Origin: Streptomyces tsukubensis
Lineage (GTDB): Bacteria; Actinomycetota; Actinomycetes; Streptomycetales; Streptomycetaceae
Length of the DNA: 64,000 nucleotides
Direction of reading: 5' to 3'
NCBI RefSeq assembly: GCF_003932715.1
Contig: NZ_CP020700.1
Location: 1,192,001 to 1,256,000, forward strand
The position numbers and the translations under genes are program-made. The notes beneath the pieces are model-generated. The model was not told the origin of the DNA, ran no database searches, and was given only the letters and a program-made list of their open reading frames with translations. Below are positions 7,658 through 16,882 of the stretch, piece after piece. Positions within the stretch are counted from its first letter, which is position 1, and the number at the start of each line of letters is the position of its first letter.

Positions 7658-8950
7658 CTACTGGTTGCCGCAGGTCGAGACGGCGGAGGGGTCCAGCCAC
7701 GGCAGGTCGTGCCCCATCCGGTCCCGCTTGGTCCGCAGATAGCGCAGATTGTGCTCGCCCGCCTGGACCGGCATCGGCTCGCGCCTGTGGACGGTGAGTC
7801 CCAGATCGGTGAGCGCGCTGATCTTGTCGGGGTTGTTGGTCATCAGCCGGACCCCGCGGACCCCGAGGTCGGCCAGGATCTCGGCCCCGGCGGCGTAGTC
7901 CCGGGCGTCGGCGGGGAGGCCGAGTTCGAGATTGGCGTCGAGGGTGTCCACGCCGCGTTCCTGGAGTTCGTACGCGCGGAGCTTGGGCAGCAGCCCGATA
8001 CCGCGGCCCTCGTGCCCGCGCAGATAGACCACGACGCCCCGGCCCTCGGCGGCGATCCGCCGCAGGGACTCCTGGAGCTGGGGGCCGCAGTCGCAGCGCA
8101 GGGAGTGGAAGATATCGCCGGTCAGGCACTCGGAGTGGACCCGGACCAGGACGTTGTCGGCGTCGGCCGCCGGGTCGCCGTGGACCAGGGCGACGTGTTC
8201 GATGCCGTCGCGGGTGGAGCGGTAGCCGTAGGCGGTGAACCGGCCGAAGGCGGTGGGGAGGTCGACCTCGGCCTCCCGGCGCACGGCGGGCTCGGTGGCG
8301 CGGCGGTGGGCGATCAGGTCCTCGATGGAGATGATCGTCAGCCCGTGCTTACGGGCGAAGGGGATCAGTTCCGGCAGCCGCAGCATCACCCCGTCCTCGC
8401 CGGCGATCTCCACGATCACCCCGGCGGGGCGGAGTCCGGCGAGCCGCGCGAGGTCGACGGCGGCCTCGGTGTGACCGGCCCGGGTGAGGACTCCCCCGGG
8501 CTTGGCGCGCAGTGGGAAGACATGTCCCGGCCGGACCAGATCGGACGGTTCGGCGGTGCCGGAGGCCAGCAGGCGGAGGGTGGTGACCCGGTCGGCGGCG
8601 CTGATGCCGGTGGTGACGCCGTGGCGGGGCGCGGCGTCGACGGAGACGGTGAACGCGGTCTGCATGGACTCGGTGTTCCGTTCGACCATCTGCGGCAGGT
8701 CGAGCCGGTCGAGTTCTTCGCTCTCCATCGGGGCGCAGATCAGCCCGCGGCATTCGCTCATCATGAAGGCCACGATCTCGGGGGTGGCCTTCTCGGCGGC
8801 GACGACGAGATCGCCCTCGTTCTCGCGGTTCTCGTCGTCGACGACGACGACGGGGCGGCCCGCCGCGATATCGCGGACGGCCTGTTCCACCGGGTCGAGG
8901 GCGAGGTCCTCGACATTGTCGGTGGAGTACCACGTGGGTGCCGGAATCAT
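7658..8950 (-). CDS. ribBA: Bifunctional DHBP synthase / GTP cyclohydrolase II
   Basis: A 430-residue fusion supplying both branches of riboflavin synthesis. Residues 1-~210 are 3,4-dihydroxy-2-butanone-4-phosphate synthase, with the acidic loop [10 protein letters not shown] at 38-47 and [16 protein letters not shown]. The C-terminal half is GTP cyclohydrolase II with the zinc cysteines [17 protein letters not shown] (~273-289) and [12 protein letters not shown]. The ATG at 8950 overlaps the ribM stop in an ATGA junction, which implies translational coupling. It is the fourth gene of the FMN-riboswitch operon. Confidence 0.95.
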   Translation of the reverse strand: MIPAPTWYSTDNVEDLALDPVEQAVRDIAAGRPVVVVDDENRENEGDLVVAAEKATPEIVAFMMSECRGLICAPMESEELDRLDLPQMVERNTESMQTAFTVSVDAAPRHGVTTGISAADRVTTLRLLASGTAEPSDLVRPGHVFPLRAKPGGVLTRAGHTEAAVDLARLAGLRPAGVIVEIAGEDGVMLRLPELIPFARKHGLTIISIEDLIAHRRATEPAVRREAEVDLPTAFGRFTAYGYRSTRDGIEHVALVHGDPAADADNVLVRVHSECLTGDIFHSLRCDCGPQLQESLRRIAAEGRGVVVYLRGHEGRGIGLLPKLRAYELQERGVDTLDANLELGLPADARDYAAGAEILADLGVRGVRLMTNNPDKISALTDLGLTVHRREPMPVQAGEHNLRYLRTKRDRMGHDLPWLDPSAVSTCGNQ

Positions 8951-9591
8951 GCCGCTGCTCCTTCCAGAGCCGGGGTACGGGTGCGCAGCCACCAGTCGCG
9001 CAGCCCCCAGAGGACCAGCGCGAAGTAGACGATGTAGACCAGCCCGGAGAAGGCCAGTCCGCTGTTGAAGGCGAGGGGGACGCCGACGAGGTCGACCAGC
9101 AGCCAGGCGAACCAGAACTCGACCAGTCCGCGGGCCTGCGCGATCATCGCGACGAGGGTGCCGACGAAGATGTACGCATCGGCCCAGGGGCTCCAGGACA
9201 GGGACGGGTAGAGGGTGAAGAGCCCGCCGACGGCGAGGGTGCCCGCGGCGGCGCCGCCGGCGAGGAGGGCACGCTCCTTCCAGGTCGCGAAGCGGACCGC
9301 GAGCGTCCCGTCCTGTGCCTGCTGCCGGCCCCGGCTCCACTGCTGCCAGCCCCAGAGCGCGACGACGATGACCAGGAGCTGTTTGCCGACGCCGCCGGAG
9401 AGCTGGGCGGAGGCGTAGGCGGTGACGAGGACGGCGCCCGAGAGGAGCTGGGCGGGCCAGGTCCACACCGAGCGGCGCCAGCCGAGGGCGAGGGCGGCGA
9501 GTCCGACGATGTTGCCGATCATGTCGGACCACATGATGTGCTGCCCGAAGGCGGTGAACGCCTCGGAGTTCAGCCAGGAGGCGGCGCTCAT
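8947..9591 (-). CDS. ribM: PnuC-family riboflavin transporter
   Basis: A 214-residue membrane protein with about seven or eight hydrophobic segments and the PnuC-type signature ([17 protein letters not shown] near the C-terminus; [15 protein letters not shown]). PnuC proteins carry nicotinamide riboside, but those encoded inside FMN-riboswitch rib operons of Streptomyces and Corynebacterium (RibM/PnuX) are known to carry riboflavin, so the operon position decides the name. It overlaps ribE (9588-9591) and ribBA (8947-8950) by 4 nt each. A nicotinamide riboside substrate cannot be excluded from sequence alone. Confidence 0.85.
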   Translation of the reverse strand: MSAASWLNSEAFTAFGQHIMWSDMIGNIVGLAALALGWRRSVWTWPAQLLSGAVLVTAYASAQLSGGVGKQLLVIVVALWGWQQWSRGRQQAQDGTLAVRFATWKERALLAGGAAAGTLAVGGLFTLYPSLSWSPWADAYIFVGTLVAMIAQARGLVEFWFAWLLVDLVGVPLAFNSGLAFSGLVYIVYFALVLWGLRDWWLRTRTPALEGAAA

Positions 9592-10202
9592 CGTGGTGTC
9601 TCCCCGGTCCCGGCGCGGGCGCCGAGCAGCTTCTCCACGTACTTGGCGATCACGTCGACCTCCAGATTGACCGGGTCGCCGGGCTGCTTCACACCGAGGG
9701 TGGTCAGCGCGAGGGTGGTGGGGATGAGGCTGACGGTGAACCGGTCGTCCCCGGCGTCGACGACGGTCAGGCTGATGCCGTCGACGGTGATGGAGCCCTT
9801 CTCCACGACATAGCGGGCCAGGGTGCCGGGGAGGCCGATCTCCACGGTCTCCCAGTGTTCGGAGGGGGTACGGGCGAGGATCGTGCCGACCCCGTCGACA
9901 TGGCCCTGGACGATATGGCCGCCGAGCCGCCCGCCGACCGCGGTCGGGCGTTCCAGGTTGACGCGGGCGCCGGGCACCAGGGCGCCGAGGCTGGAGCGTT
10001 TCAGGGTTTCGGCCATCACATCGGCGGTGAACGCGCCGTCGGCGGTTTCGACGACGGTGAGGCAGACGCCGTTGACGGCGATGGAGTCGCCGTGCCGGGC
10101 CCCTTCGGTGACGAGGGGGCCGCGCAGCGTGAACCGGGCGGCGTCGTCGAGGTGCTCGACGGCGGTGACCTCACCCAGTTCTTCGACGATTCCGGTGAAC
10201 AC
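9588..10202 (-). CDS. ribE: Riboflavin synthase alpha chain
   Basis: A 204-residue enzyme that dismutates two lumazines to riboflavin. It has the expected two lumazine-binding repeats, each opening with an [11 protein letters not shown] / [17 protein letters not shown] segment. The GTG start at 10202 gives the canonical VFTGIVEE N-terminus and has AAGGAG 7 nt upstream; longer in-frame extensions upstream are low-complexity Pro/Arg and are rejected. The start lies 1 nt after the ribD stop. E. coli calls this gene ribC. Confidence 0.95.
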   Translation of the reverse strand: MFTGIVEELGEVTAVEHLDDAARFTLRGPLVTEGARHGDSIAVNGVCLTVVETADGAFTADVMAETLKRSSLGALVPGARVNLERPTAVGGRLGGHIVQGHVDGVGTILARTPSEHWETVEIGLPGTLARYVVEKGSITVDGISLTVVDAGDDRFTVSLIPTTLALTTLGVKQPGDPVNLEVDVIAKYVEKLLGARAGTGETPR

Positions 10203-10203
10203 T

Positions 10204-11379
10204 TCAGCGCTCCTTGGGGGCGGCGGGGACGGGGACGGGCACCGCGGCATCGGCATCGGTGGCGGTCGCGGTCGCGGTCGCGGCATCGGTGGCGGTGGCG
10301 GTGGGGACGGCGGTGATCCGCAGATCGGGGCCGATGCGGACGGTCTCGGTCATGTCGAGACGCAACGCATCCGCGATCGTGCCGATTCCGGCTCCGCCGA
10401 GTGCGGCGGGTCCCGCGCCGAGCAGGACGGGGGCGAGATAGCCGACGACCCGGTCGATCGCGCCCGCCGCGACGAAGGCCCCGGCCAGGGTGGGGCCGCC
10501 CTCCAGGAGGACGGAGCGGACCCCGCGCCCGTACAGCTCCGCCAGGAGTGCGCGGACCGAGAGTCCGGGACCGCCGTCGTCGGCGGGCGGCAGTTCGACG
10601 AACTCGGCGCCGGGGACCGGTCCGGGGTCGGCGCCCGTGCCGACGGCGACCAGGGTGGGGGCCGTACCGTCGAGGATCCGGGCGCCGGGGCGGATGGTGG
10701 CCCGGGTGTCGAGGACGACCCTCAGCGGCTGGACGGCGCCCTCGATGCCCCGGACCGCGAGCTGCGGGTCGTCGGCGGCGAGGGTGCCGGAGCCCACGAC
10801 GACCGCGTCGGCCTCGGCGCGCAGCCGGTGGACGTCGGCGCGGGCCTCGGGTGAGGTGATCCATCGGCTGGTGCGGTCCTCGGCGGCGATCCGGCCGTCG
10901 AGGGTGGCCGCGTACTTCCAGAGCACATAGGGGCGGCCGGTCCGAACGGCGGTCAGCCAGGCGGTGTTGCCCTCGGCGGCCTCGGCGGCCAGCAGCCCGG
11001 ACTCGGTGACGATCCCCGCCGCGCGCAGGGTCGAGGAACCGCCCGCTGCCTGGGGGGTGGGGTCGGGGACCGCGTACACCACACGGCGGATCCCGGCTTC
11101 GGTCAGCGCCCGGGTGCAGGGACCGGTGCGGCCGGTGTGGTCGCAGGGTTCGAGGGTGACGTAGGCGGTACCGCCGCGGGCCCGGTCGCCGGCCGCGCGC
11201 AGGGCGTGGACCTCGGCGTGCGGGCCGCCCGCGCGGCGGTGATAGCCCTCGCCCGCGATCCGGCCCGCCGCATCGGTGACGACACAGCCGACGACGGGGT
11301 TGGGGCTCGTGGCGCCGAGACCGCGGGCGGCGAGCGCAATGGCTCGGCGCATGGCGGCAAGGTCGGCTGCGGTGGCCAC
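10204..11379 (-). CDS. ribD: Bifunctional pyrimidine deaminase/reductase
   Basis: A 391-residue fusion for the second and third riboflavin steps. The N-terminal cytidine deaminase-like domain has the zinc ligands in HAEVHAL (~50) and [11 protein letters not shown] (~76-86); the C-terminal domain is a dihydrofolate reductase-like NADPH reductase ([41 protein letters not shown]). The GTG at 11379 has AGGAGG 5 nt upstream. The last ~45 residues are a low-complexity Ala/Thr/Asp/Val/Pro tail encoded by short repeats and not part of the fold. First gene of the riboswitch-led operon. Confidence 0.95.
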   Translation of the reverse strand: MATAADLAAMRRAIALAARGLGATSPNPVVGCVVTDAAGRIAGEGYHRRAGGPHAEVHALRAAGDRARGGTAYVTLEPCDHTGRTGPCTRALTEAGIRRVVYAVPDPTPQAAGGSSTLRAAGIVTESGLLAAEAAEGNTAWLTAVRTGRPYVLWKYAATLDGRIAAEDRTSRWITSPEARADVHRLRAEADAVVVGSGTLAADDPQLAVRGIEGAVQPLRVVLDTRATIRPGARILDGTAPTLVAVGTGADPGPVPGAEFVELPPADDGGPGLSVRALLAELYGRGVRSVLLEGGPTLAGAFVAAGAIDRVVGYLAPVLLGAGPAALGGAGIGTIADALRLDMTETVRIGPDLRITAVPTATATDAATATATATDADAAVPVPVPAAPKER

Positions 11380-11560
11380 CGGGTCCTCCTGCCTCTTCGG
11401 GCACGGACTCCGGGGCTGTCGACGAACGACAGGGACGGACGATGACGCCGCTGCACAGCCGCGCACGGCCGTCGAAACGCCGAACGCCCGCCCACGAGGG
11501 CGCGCGGTCAGCTCCGTACGGCCGGCGTGCCGGAAAGCCGACGTCGCCCGCCGCGCACTG

Positions 11561-11675
11561 CCTCCCATCCGGACTTTCACCGTCGGTCCAGGAGTTTCAC
11601 CTGGTCAACCGGCCGCTGGCTGCGGACGGGTCGCGGACTGTAACCGCCGGCTCGGAATTGCACCGACCCCGGAGT
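11561..11675 (-). promoter_or_regulatory. FMN riboswitch (RFN element)
   Basis: Read on the minus strand this is a near-consensus RFN element: CTCCGGGGTCGGTG and AATTCCGAGCCGGCGGT, then AGTCCGCGACCC, GACCAGGTGAAACTCC, GGACCGACGGTGAAAG and closing TCCGGATGGGAG. All conserved helices of the FMN aptamer can be drawn. It precedes ribD by about 180 nt. In actinobacteria such switches usually act by sequestering the ribosome site or by termination; which applies here is not evident. It should repress the rib operon, including the ribM transporter, when FMN is plentiful. Confidence 0.95.
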
Positions 11676-12039
11676 GCGCTGCTGCTGATACAGGGCCAGT
11701 GTGCCATGTGCCCTGTCGGCCGGTCGACGGAGCAACTGTGGGGTGACTCACAGGCGACCGGGGAGTGTTCACGCGGAACGCGGGCAACGCGCGGGCACGT
11801 GACGGTGATGAACGCCGGGGCGGGTGCGGGTGCGGTCGGTGAACGCACCGCCCCCTCCGGGCTATTGACGCACTGGTCTAGTCCTTTTAGTGTCGGCGCC
11901 ACTCCGCTCGCGCGCGGGGTGCGTGCGCCCGGCGGTGGAGTCCCGGCCCTTGCCGCCGCCGGGCGTCCGGTACCGGGCGGAGTCCTGCCCTCCACCGACG
12001 CACATCACCCTCCCGATACACCGCGGGGGAACGCCCCGG
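11676..12039. other. Gene-free interval upstream of the FMN riboswitch
   Basis: Apart from the orphan promoter at 11865-11893 I find no coding sequence. The operon's own minus-strand promoter should lie just above 11675, but I see no clear -35/-10 pair there. Confidence 0.5.
11865..11893 (+). promoter_or_regulatory. Orphan promoter with DasR/chitinase-type site
   Basis: TTGACG (11865-11870), a 17-nt spacer and TAGTGT (11888-11893) form a good plus-strand promoter. The spacer contains ACTGGTCTAGTCC (11872-11884), close to the DasR responsive element (ACTGGTCTAGACCA) and to the repeats in Streptomyces chitinase promoters. No plus-strand gene follows: the next 1.7 kb on that strand is empty and a minus-strand gene ends at 12040. 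In S. coelicolor, as I recall, a chitinase gene sits next to ribD, so this may be what remains after its loss. Confidence 0.5.
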
Positions 12040-13086
12040 TCAGCCCAGGGTGCGGACGGGCCGGCCCGCCAGATACGCCTCGACGTCCTCCACCGCCTGC
12101 CCGAAGTAGCCCTCGTAGTTGCGGCGGGTCACATAGCCGAGATGCGGGAGTCCCAGGAAGTTGGGAGCGGTACGCAGCGGATCGTCCGCCGGAAGGGGTT
12201 CGGTGGCGAAGACGTCCGCGCCCGCGCCCGCGATCCAGCCCTCGCGGAGGGCGCGCAGCAGCGCCGTCTGGTCGACGATGCCCGCGCGGGAGGTGTTGAC
12301 GAGGAAGGCGGTACGGCGCATCCGCCGCAGTTCGGCCTCTCCGATCAGCCCCCGGCTCCGGTCTCCGAGCACCAGATGCACGGAGACGACATCGCTGGTC
12401 TCCAGCAGCTCCTCCCGGGACGCGCAGGGGGTCACACCCTCCTCGGCGGCCCGCCGGTGGTCGAGGTTCGGGCTCCAGGCGGCCACGTCCATGCCGAACG
12501 CGGCGCCGACCCGGGCCACCTTGGTACCGATCTTCCCTAGGCCGAGGAGGCCCAGGCGGCGGCCGTACAGATCGGCGCCGAGGGTCTGCTGCCAGGGCCC
12601 CCCGGCGCGCAGGGCCGCGTTCTCCGTGGTCACCCCGCGGGCCAGGCCGAGGATCAGCGCCCAGGTGAGTTCGGCGGGCGGTTCGGAGTTGCTGGCCGTA
12701 CCGCAGACGGTGACGCCGTTGCGGGCGGCGGCCGCGAGGTCGAGCGCGGCGTTCCGCATTCCGGAAGTGATCAGCAGACGGAGCCGGGGCAGCCGGTCGA
12801 GCAGTGCGGCGGGGAAGGGGGTGCGCTCCCGCATCACCACGAGGATCTCGCAGTCGCCGACGGCCGCCACGACCTCGTCGTGGGTGGACAGCGGCTCGTG
12901 CAGGAAGCGGGTGTCGACGCGGTCGCCGATCCGGTCCCAGTCGGCGAGGGTACGGGCGATGTCCTGGTAGTCGTCGAGTACGGCGCAGCGCAGCCTGCCG
13001 CCGCGCCCGTCACCCTGCCCGCCGACCCGCCCGCCGTCCTGCCTGCCGTTCCGGGCTCCTGCCGCCGTGCCGGTCGTCTCCGTCAT
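12040..13086 (-). CDS. D-2-hydroxyacid dehydrogenase family protein
   Basis: A 348-residue NAD(P)-dependent oxidoreductase. After a ~30-residue Gly-rich N-terminal tail come the flavodoxin-like substrate half (LRCAVLDDYQDIA) and the Rossmann domain with GLGKIGTKVARVGAAF near residues 178-193. The catalytic Arg/Glu/His set is recognisable: VNTSRAGIVD, DVFATEPLP and LPHLGY. The subfamily is close to phosphoglycerate/glyoxylate reductase-like enzymes, but the substrate is not predictable. The start at ATG 13086 is chosen because upstream in-frame sequence is low-complexity. No operon partner. Confidence 0.8.
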   Translation of the reverse strand: MTETTGTAAGARNGRQDGGRVGGQGDGRGGRLRCAVLDDYQDIARTLADWDRIGDRVDTRFLHEPLSTHDEVVAAVGDCEILVVMRERTPFPAALLDRLPRLRLLITSGMRNAALDLAAAARNGVTVCGTASNSEPPAELTWALILGLARGVTTENAALRAGGPWQQTLGADLYGRRLGLLGLGKIGTKVARVGAAFGMDVAAWSPNLDHRRAAEEGVTPCASREELLETSDVVSVHLVLGDRSRGLIGEAELRRMRRTAFLVNTSRAGIVDQTALLRALREGWIAGAGADVFATEPLPADDPLRTAPNFLGLPHLGYVTRRNYEGYFGQAVEDVEAYLAGRPVRTLG

Positions 13087-13579
13087 CCCGCCCCGCCCTT
13101 CCGTGGTGTCCGGCGCTTCCGGGGCGGCGCGTCCCGTCCGGTCCCGGGGGCCGGTGCCCCCTCTGCCGGGTCCGGGGCCGTGCGGCCCCGCGCCGTGCCC
13201 GGGGTCCGCGCCTCGGCGCCGTACCCCTGAGGCCGTCCGCCCCTGCGTCGTCTCTGAGGCGGGAGCGTAATGCACCTCTGCGCGCCCCCGGCGCACGACT
13301 ACTGCGGCCGGGTGTGCTGCGCCGCCCGCCGGCGTTGTCCCGCAACACCGGGCGCCACGGTCACCGCCGTCCGGCCGGTACACGCTTCCCACCAGCGGTG
13401 ACCCGGTGTTGCGGGGATCCGGGCGGTGGCCGGGCGCGGATCGCCAACGTTGCCGTTGTACGGGTCCGGCGGCGCAACGCCCGGCCCGCACCCCATGCTG
13501 TCCCTCACCTTCCGGCGGCCGTCAGGAGGTGCCCGTCCCTGCCGGGGGTCCGGCCGGGCGACGAAAGGACGAGGACGCC
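13087..13579. other. Gene-free interval with a 14-bp inverted repeat
   Basis: No credible gene. CCCGCAACACCGGG (13339-13352) recurs as its exact reverse complement CCCGGTGTTGCGGG (13402-13415) with 49 nt between. It may be a paired operator or a long-range hairpin in the divergent promoter region between the dehydrogenase and the small membrane protein. Confidence 0.5.
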
Positions 13580-13900
13580 ATGGAGCGCCCGCTGCTGTCG
13601 TTGAGAGCCACTCTCATCCTCTTACTCGCGGTTCTCGCCGGGCTGGGAGCGGGGGTGCTCGCCGGAGTCGCGGGGGAGAACGCCGCCCGCAGCGTGCTGT
13701 GCGGGCTCGCCGCGACCGCCCTCGCGGTGCCGTTCTTCGACCGGCTCGTCGGTCTGGAGGACCGGGGCGCCGGTGCGGCACCGCACCGGGTGGACGGTCC
13801 GGCGGACGCGATCCCGGGCCCCGGGCCGAACCCGGGCGCCGCGGGCGCGAGCGGTACGGCGGGCGCCGCGGGTACGGACGGGGGTGACCGGCGTGGCTGA
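13580..13900 (+). CDS. Small membrane protein, function unknown
   Basis: A 106-residue protein with two hydrophobic segments (about residues 10-32, ATLILLLAVLAGLGAGVLAG, and 38-54, VLCGLAATALAVPFFD) and a ~50-residue Gly/Ala/Pro-rich tail. No family recognised. ATG 13580 follows GAAAGGACGAGGA. It overlaps the response regulator start by 8 nt (13893-13900), so the two are translationally coupled and may act together, the small protein possibly anchoring or sensing at the membrane (inference). Confidence 0.65.
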   Translation: MERPLLSLRATLILLLAVLAGLGAGVLAGVAGENAARSVLCGLAATALAVPFFDRLVGLEDRGAGAAPHRVDGPADAIPGPGPNPGAAGASGTAGAAGTDGGDRRG

Positions 13901-15008
13901 GCTGAGGCCGCTCGGCCCCGGTCTGAGCCCGGAAGCGCGTGCGCTCGCCCTGGAGCTGCGCAGGCTCTTCCAGGCGCTCGATGTGTCCGTACGGCGGTAC
14001 GCGGCCCGGCGGCTGCGCGACGCGGGCACGTTCTCCCGCTATCTGAACGGCACCCGGGTGCCGCCGTGGGAAGTGGTGACGGACCTCTTCACGGATCTCG
14101 CCGAACACCGCGGGACGGCGGCCACGCCCGAGGCGATCGAACTGGTCCGCAGACTGCACCGGACGGCGCTGACCACCTCCGCGCCCTCCCCTCGGCACGC
14201 CATGGAGGTGCTGGAGCGGCAACTGGCCGACGCCGACCGGATGTCGCGCCGCTCCTCCGTCCGCGGGGACGTCCTCGGTGAGGCGTTACTGGACCGGCAG
14301 CACCGGATCGCGGATCTGGAGGTGAGGATCAGCGAGCTGGAGGCGGCGTGGAGCGCGGAGCGGGAGCGGTCGGACCGGCTCGCCGAGGCCGCGCCCGACG
14401 TCTCCGAGCTGCTCCGGGAGCGCGAGGCGCTCCAGGGGCAGGTGGGGCAGCTGGCGGAGGAGCTGGCGGCCACCCGGCTCCAGCGCGACCGCGCCGAGGA
14501 GCGGTGCGGGCTGCTGGAGCGCCAGCTGGAGGCGATGGAGAAGGTACGGAGCGGCAATGGGCTGCCCACTCTGGTCCCGCCCGCCGGGCCGGTGGGGCGG
14601 GCCCTGCCGAGGGTGCTGATCGTGGACGACCAGAAGGACAATCTGCTGGCCATGACGGCGGTGCTGGCCACGCTGGAACAGGAGTTGGTGGCGGTGTCGT
14701 CCGGGCGGGAAGCGCTCAAGGCGCTGCTGGACCACGACGACTTCGCGGTGATCATCATGGATGTCCAGATGCCGGTGATGGACGGCTACGAGACGGCCGC
14801 GCACATCAAGCGCCGCAGCCGCAGCAGCAACGTTCCGATCATCTTCCTGACGGCGATGGGCGCCGACCCCGAGCATTCGGCCCGCGGCTATGCGGCGGGC
14901 GCGGTCGACTACATCGGCAAACCCTTCGACCCCTGGGTGCTGCGGGCGAAGGTCGCAGTCTTCACCGGCATCTACCTCGAACGCCGCGCCCACGCGTACG
15001 CGCGCTGA
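13893..15008 (+). CDS. Response regulator with N-terminal HTH-like region and C-terminal receiver
   Basis: A 371-residue protein with an unusual order. Residues ~10-100 are helical and read like an XRE/Cro-type HTH region (FQALDVSVRRYAARRLRDAGTFSRYLNG). Residues ~120-220 are a heptad-rich Glu/Arg/Leu coiled coil. Residues ~240-365 are a CheY-like receiver: acidic pocket VLIVDD, phosphoacceptor Asp in IIMDVQMPVMDG (~289), Thr in FLTAMG, Lys in GKPFDP. No output domain follows the receiver, and no histidine kinase is nearby. GTG 13893 has GGGGGTGA 6 nt upstream; GTG 13884 is an alternative. Confidence 0.8.
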   Translation: MAELRPLGPGLSPEARALALELRRLFQALDVSVRRYAARRLRDAGTFSRYLNGTRVPPWEVVTDLFTDLAEHRGTAATPEAIELVRRLHRTALTTSAPSPRHAMEVLERQLADADRMSRRSSVRGDVLGEALLDRQHRIADLEVRISELEAAWSAERERSDRLAEAAPDVSELLREREALQGQVGQLAEELAATRLQRDRAEERCGLLERQLEAMEKVRSGNGLPTLVPPAGPVGRALPRVLIVDDQKDNLLAMTAVLATLEQELVAVSSGREALKALLDHDDFAVIIMDVQMPVMDGYETAAHIKRRSRSSNVPIIFLTAMGADPEHSARGYAAGAVDYIGKPFDPWVLRAKVAVFTGIYLERRAHAYAR

Positions 15009-15571
15009 CAGCCGGGCCCGGCCGGGACGGCGACCCGGCGCAAGGGGCGGCGGCCGGGTGCAAGGGGCGGCGGGCCGCGAAGGCGGCGACCGGGCCCGGT
15101 CCACGGCGGCCGGCGACCGCAGACCGGCCGGAGGCGGGGAGGCGCGGGACCCGGCGACCGTACGGCAGCGACCGCACCGGTCGGCCTCCCGCTCCGTGCC
15201 CCGCCGCGCGGATCGCCGCCCGCGGGATCCCGTCGCCCTGTCCGGTCCGCCCGGACACGGCACGGACCCGTCCCGCAGTCGCTGCACCGGTTCCGTTCCG
15301 TTCCGTCTGTACGGGGCCGCAGGCTCCGGCTCCGTACGACCGCCGCGGTGACCTCTCACGGATCTCACGGACCCGGCCGGGCTCGCGTGCCTGCCCCGGC
15401 TGCCGCCGGGGATACCCCCGGGCACGGGTGAGAGTTCCCGGGGCCGTACCGCAGCGTTGTCGTCGGCCGTCCACTGCCCCCTGGGCCGGGCGGCCCGGAA
15501 GGGGCACCCCCGGGCGGAGGAGGGGAGGCGAAACCCCCGCTCACCGATCCGGCCCGATCCGGACGAGACCC
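15009..15571. other. Gene-free interval between convergent genes
   Basis: This 563-nt GC-rich stretch holds no plausible gene. A short direct repeat (CAAGGGGCGGCGG) occurs twice near 15040-15075. I see no clean terminator for either the response regulator or the ROK gene. Confidence 0.4.
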
Positions 15572-16753
15572 CTACGCGCCGGAGGCGAAGAGGTCCTCCT
15601 GGGCCCGGTCGCGCGCCGTCAGCAGCGCGCCGTGGAGGATCGCCCTGCCGCCGAGTGCCCCCGGGCGTACCTCCGTCGGCAGGGGGTTGAGAGCCGCCAG
15701 CCGGTCCGCGACCCGGCTCGCCAGCTCCCCGCCGCCCGCCAGCCCCACCTCGCCGCCGAGGATCACGCACCCGGGGTCCAGAATCGACATCACGGCCGCC
15801 GCCCCCAGGGCGATCCGGTGCGCGAGGGCGTCGAGGAAGGCACCGGCCCCCGCCCGCCCGGTACCGGCGGCGACCGCCTCGGCCACCACCGCCGATGCCA
15901 CCGTCTCCGGGTCGGCGGGCGCGGTCAGCCCGTGCTCGACGGCGAGCGCGCCGATTGCGGCCGAGCCCGCCAGCGAGTGGAATCCGCCGTCGCAGCCGGA
16001 GGCCGACGGCAGTCCGCCGGTACCGGGTACGGGCAGGAAGCCGATCTCGCCCGCGCCGCCGGAGGCGCCCTTGCGGATCCGCCCGTCCAGGAAGAGCGCC
16101 GCGCCGACGCCGTGGCCCAGCCAGAGGAAGGCGAAGGTGTCGCGGTCGCGGGCGGCGCCGGACCGCTGTTCGGCGACGGCGGCGAGGTTGGTCTCGTTCT
16201 CCAGCACGATCCGCGCGGGCAGCCGCTCCTGGAGCGCGGCGACCAGACTGCGGTGCCAGCCGGGCAGCCCCGATTCACGGAGTTCACCGGTGCCGGGGTC
16301 GATCAGTCCGGGGACGCCGACGGCCACGGAGTGCAGCCGGGTCACCCCCGCGTCACGGGCCGTGCGCTCCAGCAGCGCGGCCGCGCGTTCGACGGCCGGT
16401 CCGGTGGGCATGGACCGGGCGATCGGGAGGGAGGCCTCGGCGAGCGTGGTGCCGACGAGGTCGGCGACGACCAGGGAGACACCCTGGGTACGGACGTCGA
16501 GGGCGGCCAGATGGGCCCGGTCCGCCGCGATCCCGTACACCCGCGCGTTGGGGCCGCGCCGCAGGGCACCCGCCTCGCCGACGATCCGGATCAGCCCGGA
16601 CTCCTGGAGCCGTTCGACGAGATCGGCGACGGTGGGCCGGGAGAGCCCGGTGAGGACCTTCAACTGCCCGGCCGTCAGCGGGCCTTCGCGCTGGAGGAAA
16701 TCCAGGGCGAGCCGGTCGTTGATGACCCGGGCGGTGCTCGGGGATGCGGGCAT
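15572..16753 (-). CDS. ROK-family transcriptional repressor
   Basis: A 393-residue NagC/XylR-type regulator. An N-terminal winged HTH (LDFLQREGPLTAGQLKVLTG then LSRPTVADLVERLQESGLI, ~residues 12-55) is followed by a ROK sugar-kinase-like fold (VVADLVG, VAVGVPGLIDPGTGEL, LENETNLAAVAEQ, FLWLGHGVGAALFLDG). The usual zinc-binding cysteine cluster of ROK proteins is not obvious, the corresponding region being SASGCDGGFHSLAG. AAGGA precedes ATG 16753. It is divergent from the MFS transporter with a perfect palindrome at 16883-16909 between them, the likely operator for both genes. The inducer, probably a sugar, is unknown. Confidence 0.9.
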   Translation of the reverse strand: MPASPSTARVINDRLALDFLQREGPLTAGQLKVLTGLSRPTVADLVERLQESGLIRIVGEAGALRRGPNARVYGIAADRAHLAALDVRTQGVSLVVADLVGTTLAEASLPIARSMPTGPAVERAAALLERTARDAGVTRLHSVAVGVPGLIDPGTGELRESGLPGWHRSLVAALQERLPARIVLENETNLAAVAEQRSGAARDRDTFAFLWLGHGVGAALFLDGRIRKGASGGAGEIGFLPVPGTGGLPSASGCDGGFHSLAGSAAIGALAVEHGLTAPADPETVASAVVAEAVAAGTGRAGAGAFLDALAHRIALGAAAVMSILDPGCVILGGEVGLAGGGELASRVADRLAALNPLPTEVRPGALGGRAILHGALLTARDRAQEDLFASGA

Positions 16754-16882
16754 ACCGGAATCCTTCCAGATCGGTTTCCGGGTCCGGCCGAAGGGTCGCG
16801 ACCGGTCGTTTCCGGGGAGGTCCGGAGCAGGGCGCAGCAGTTCGCCGGAGCAGGGGCGCGGTAATTCGATCGACATGGGTCT

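Noticed and set aside
10203..10286. Longer RibE beginning at an upstream in-frame start
   Set aside because: The extra 28 residues are Pro/Arg low-complexity within ribD; the GTG with AAGGAG 7 nt away gives the canonical FTGIVEE start.
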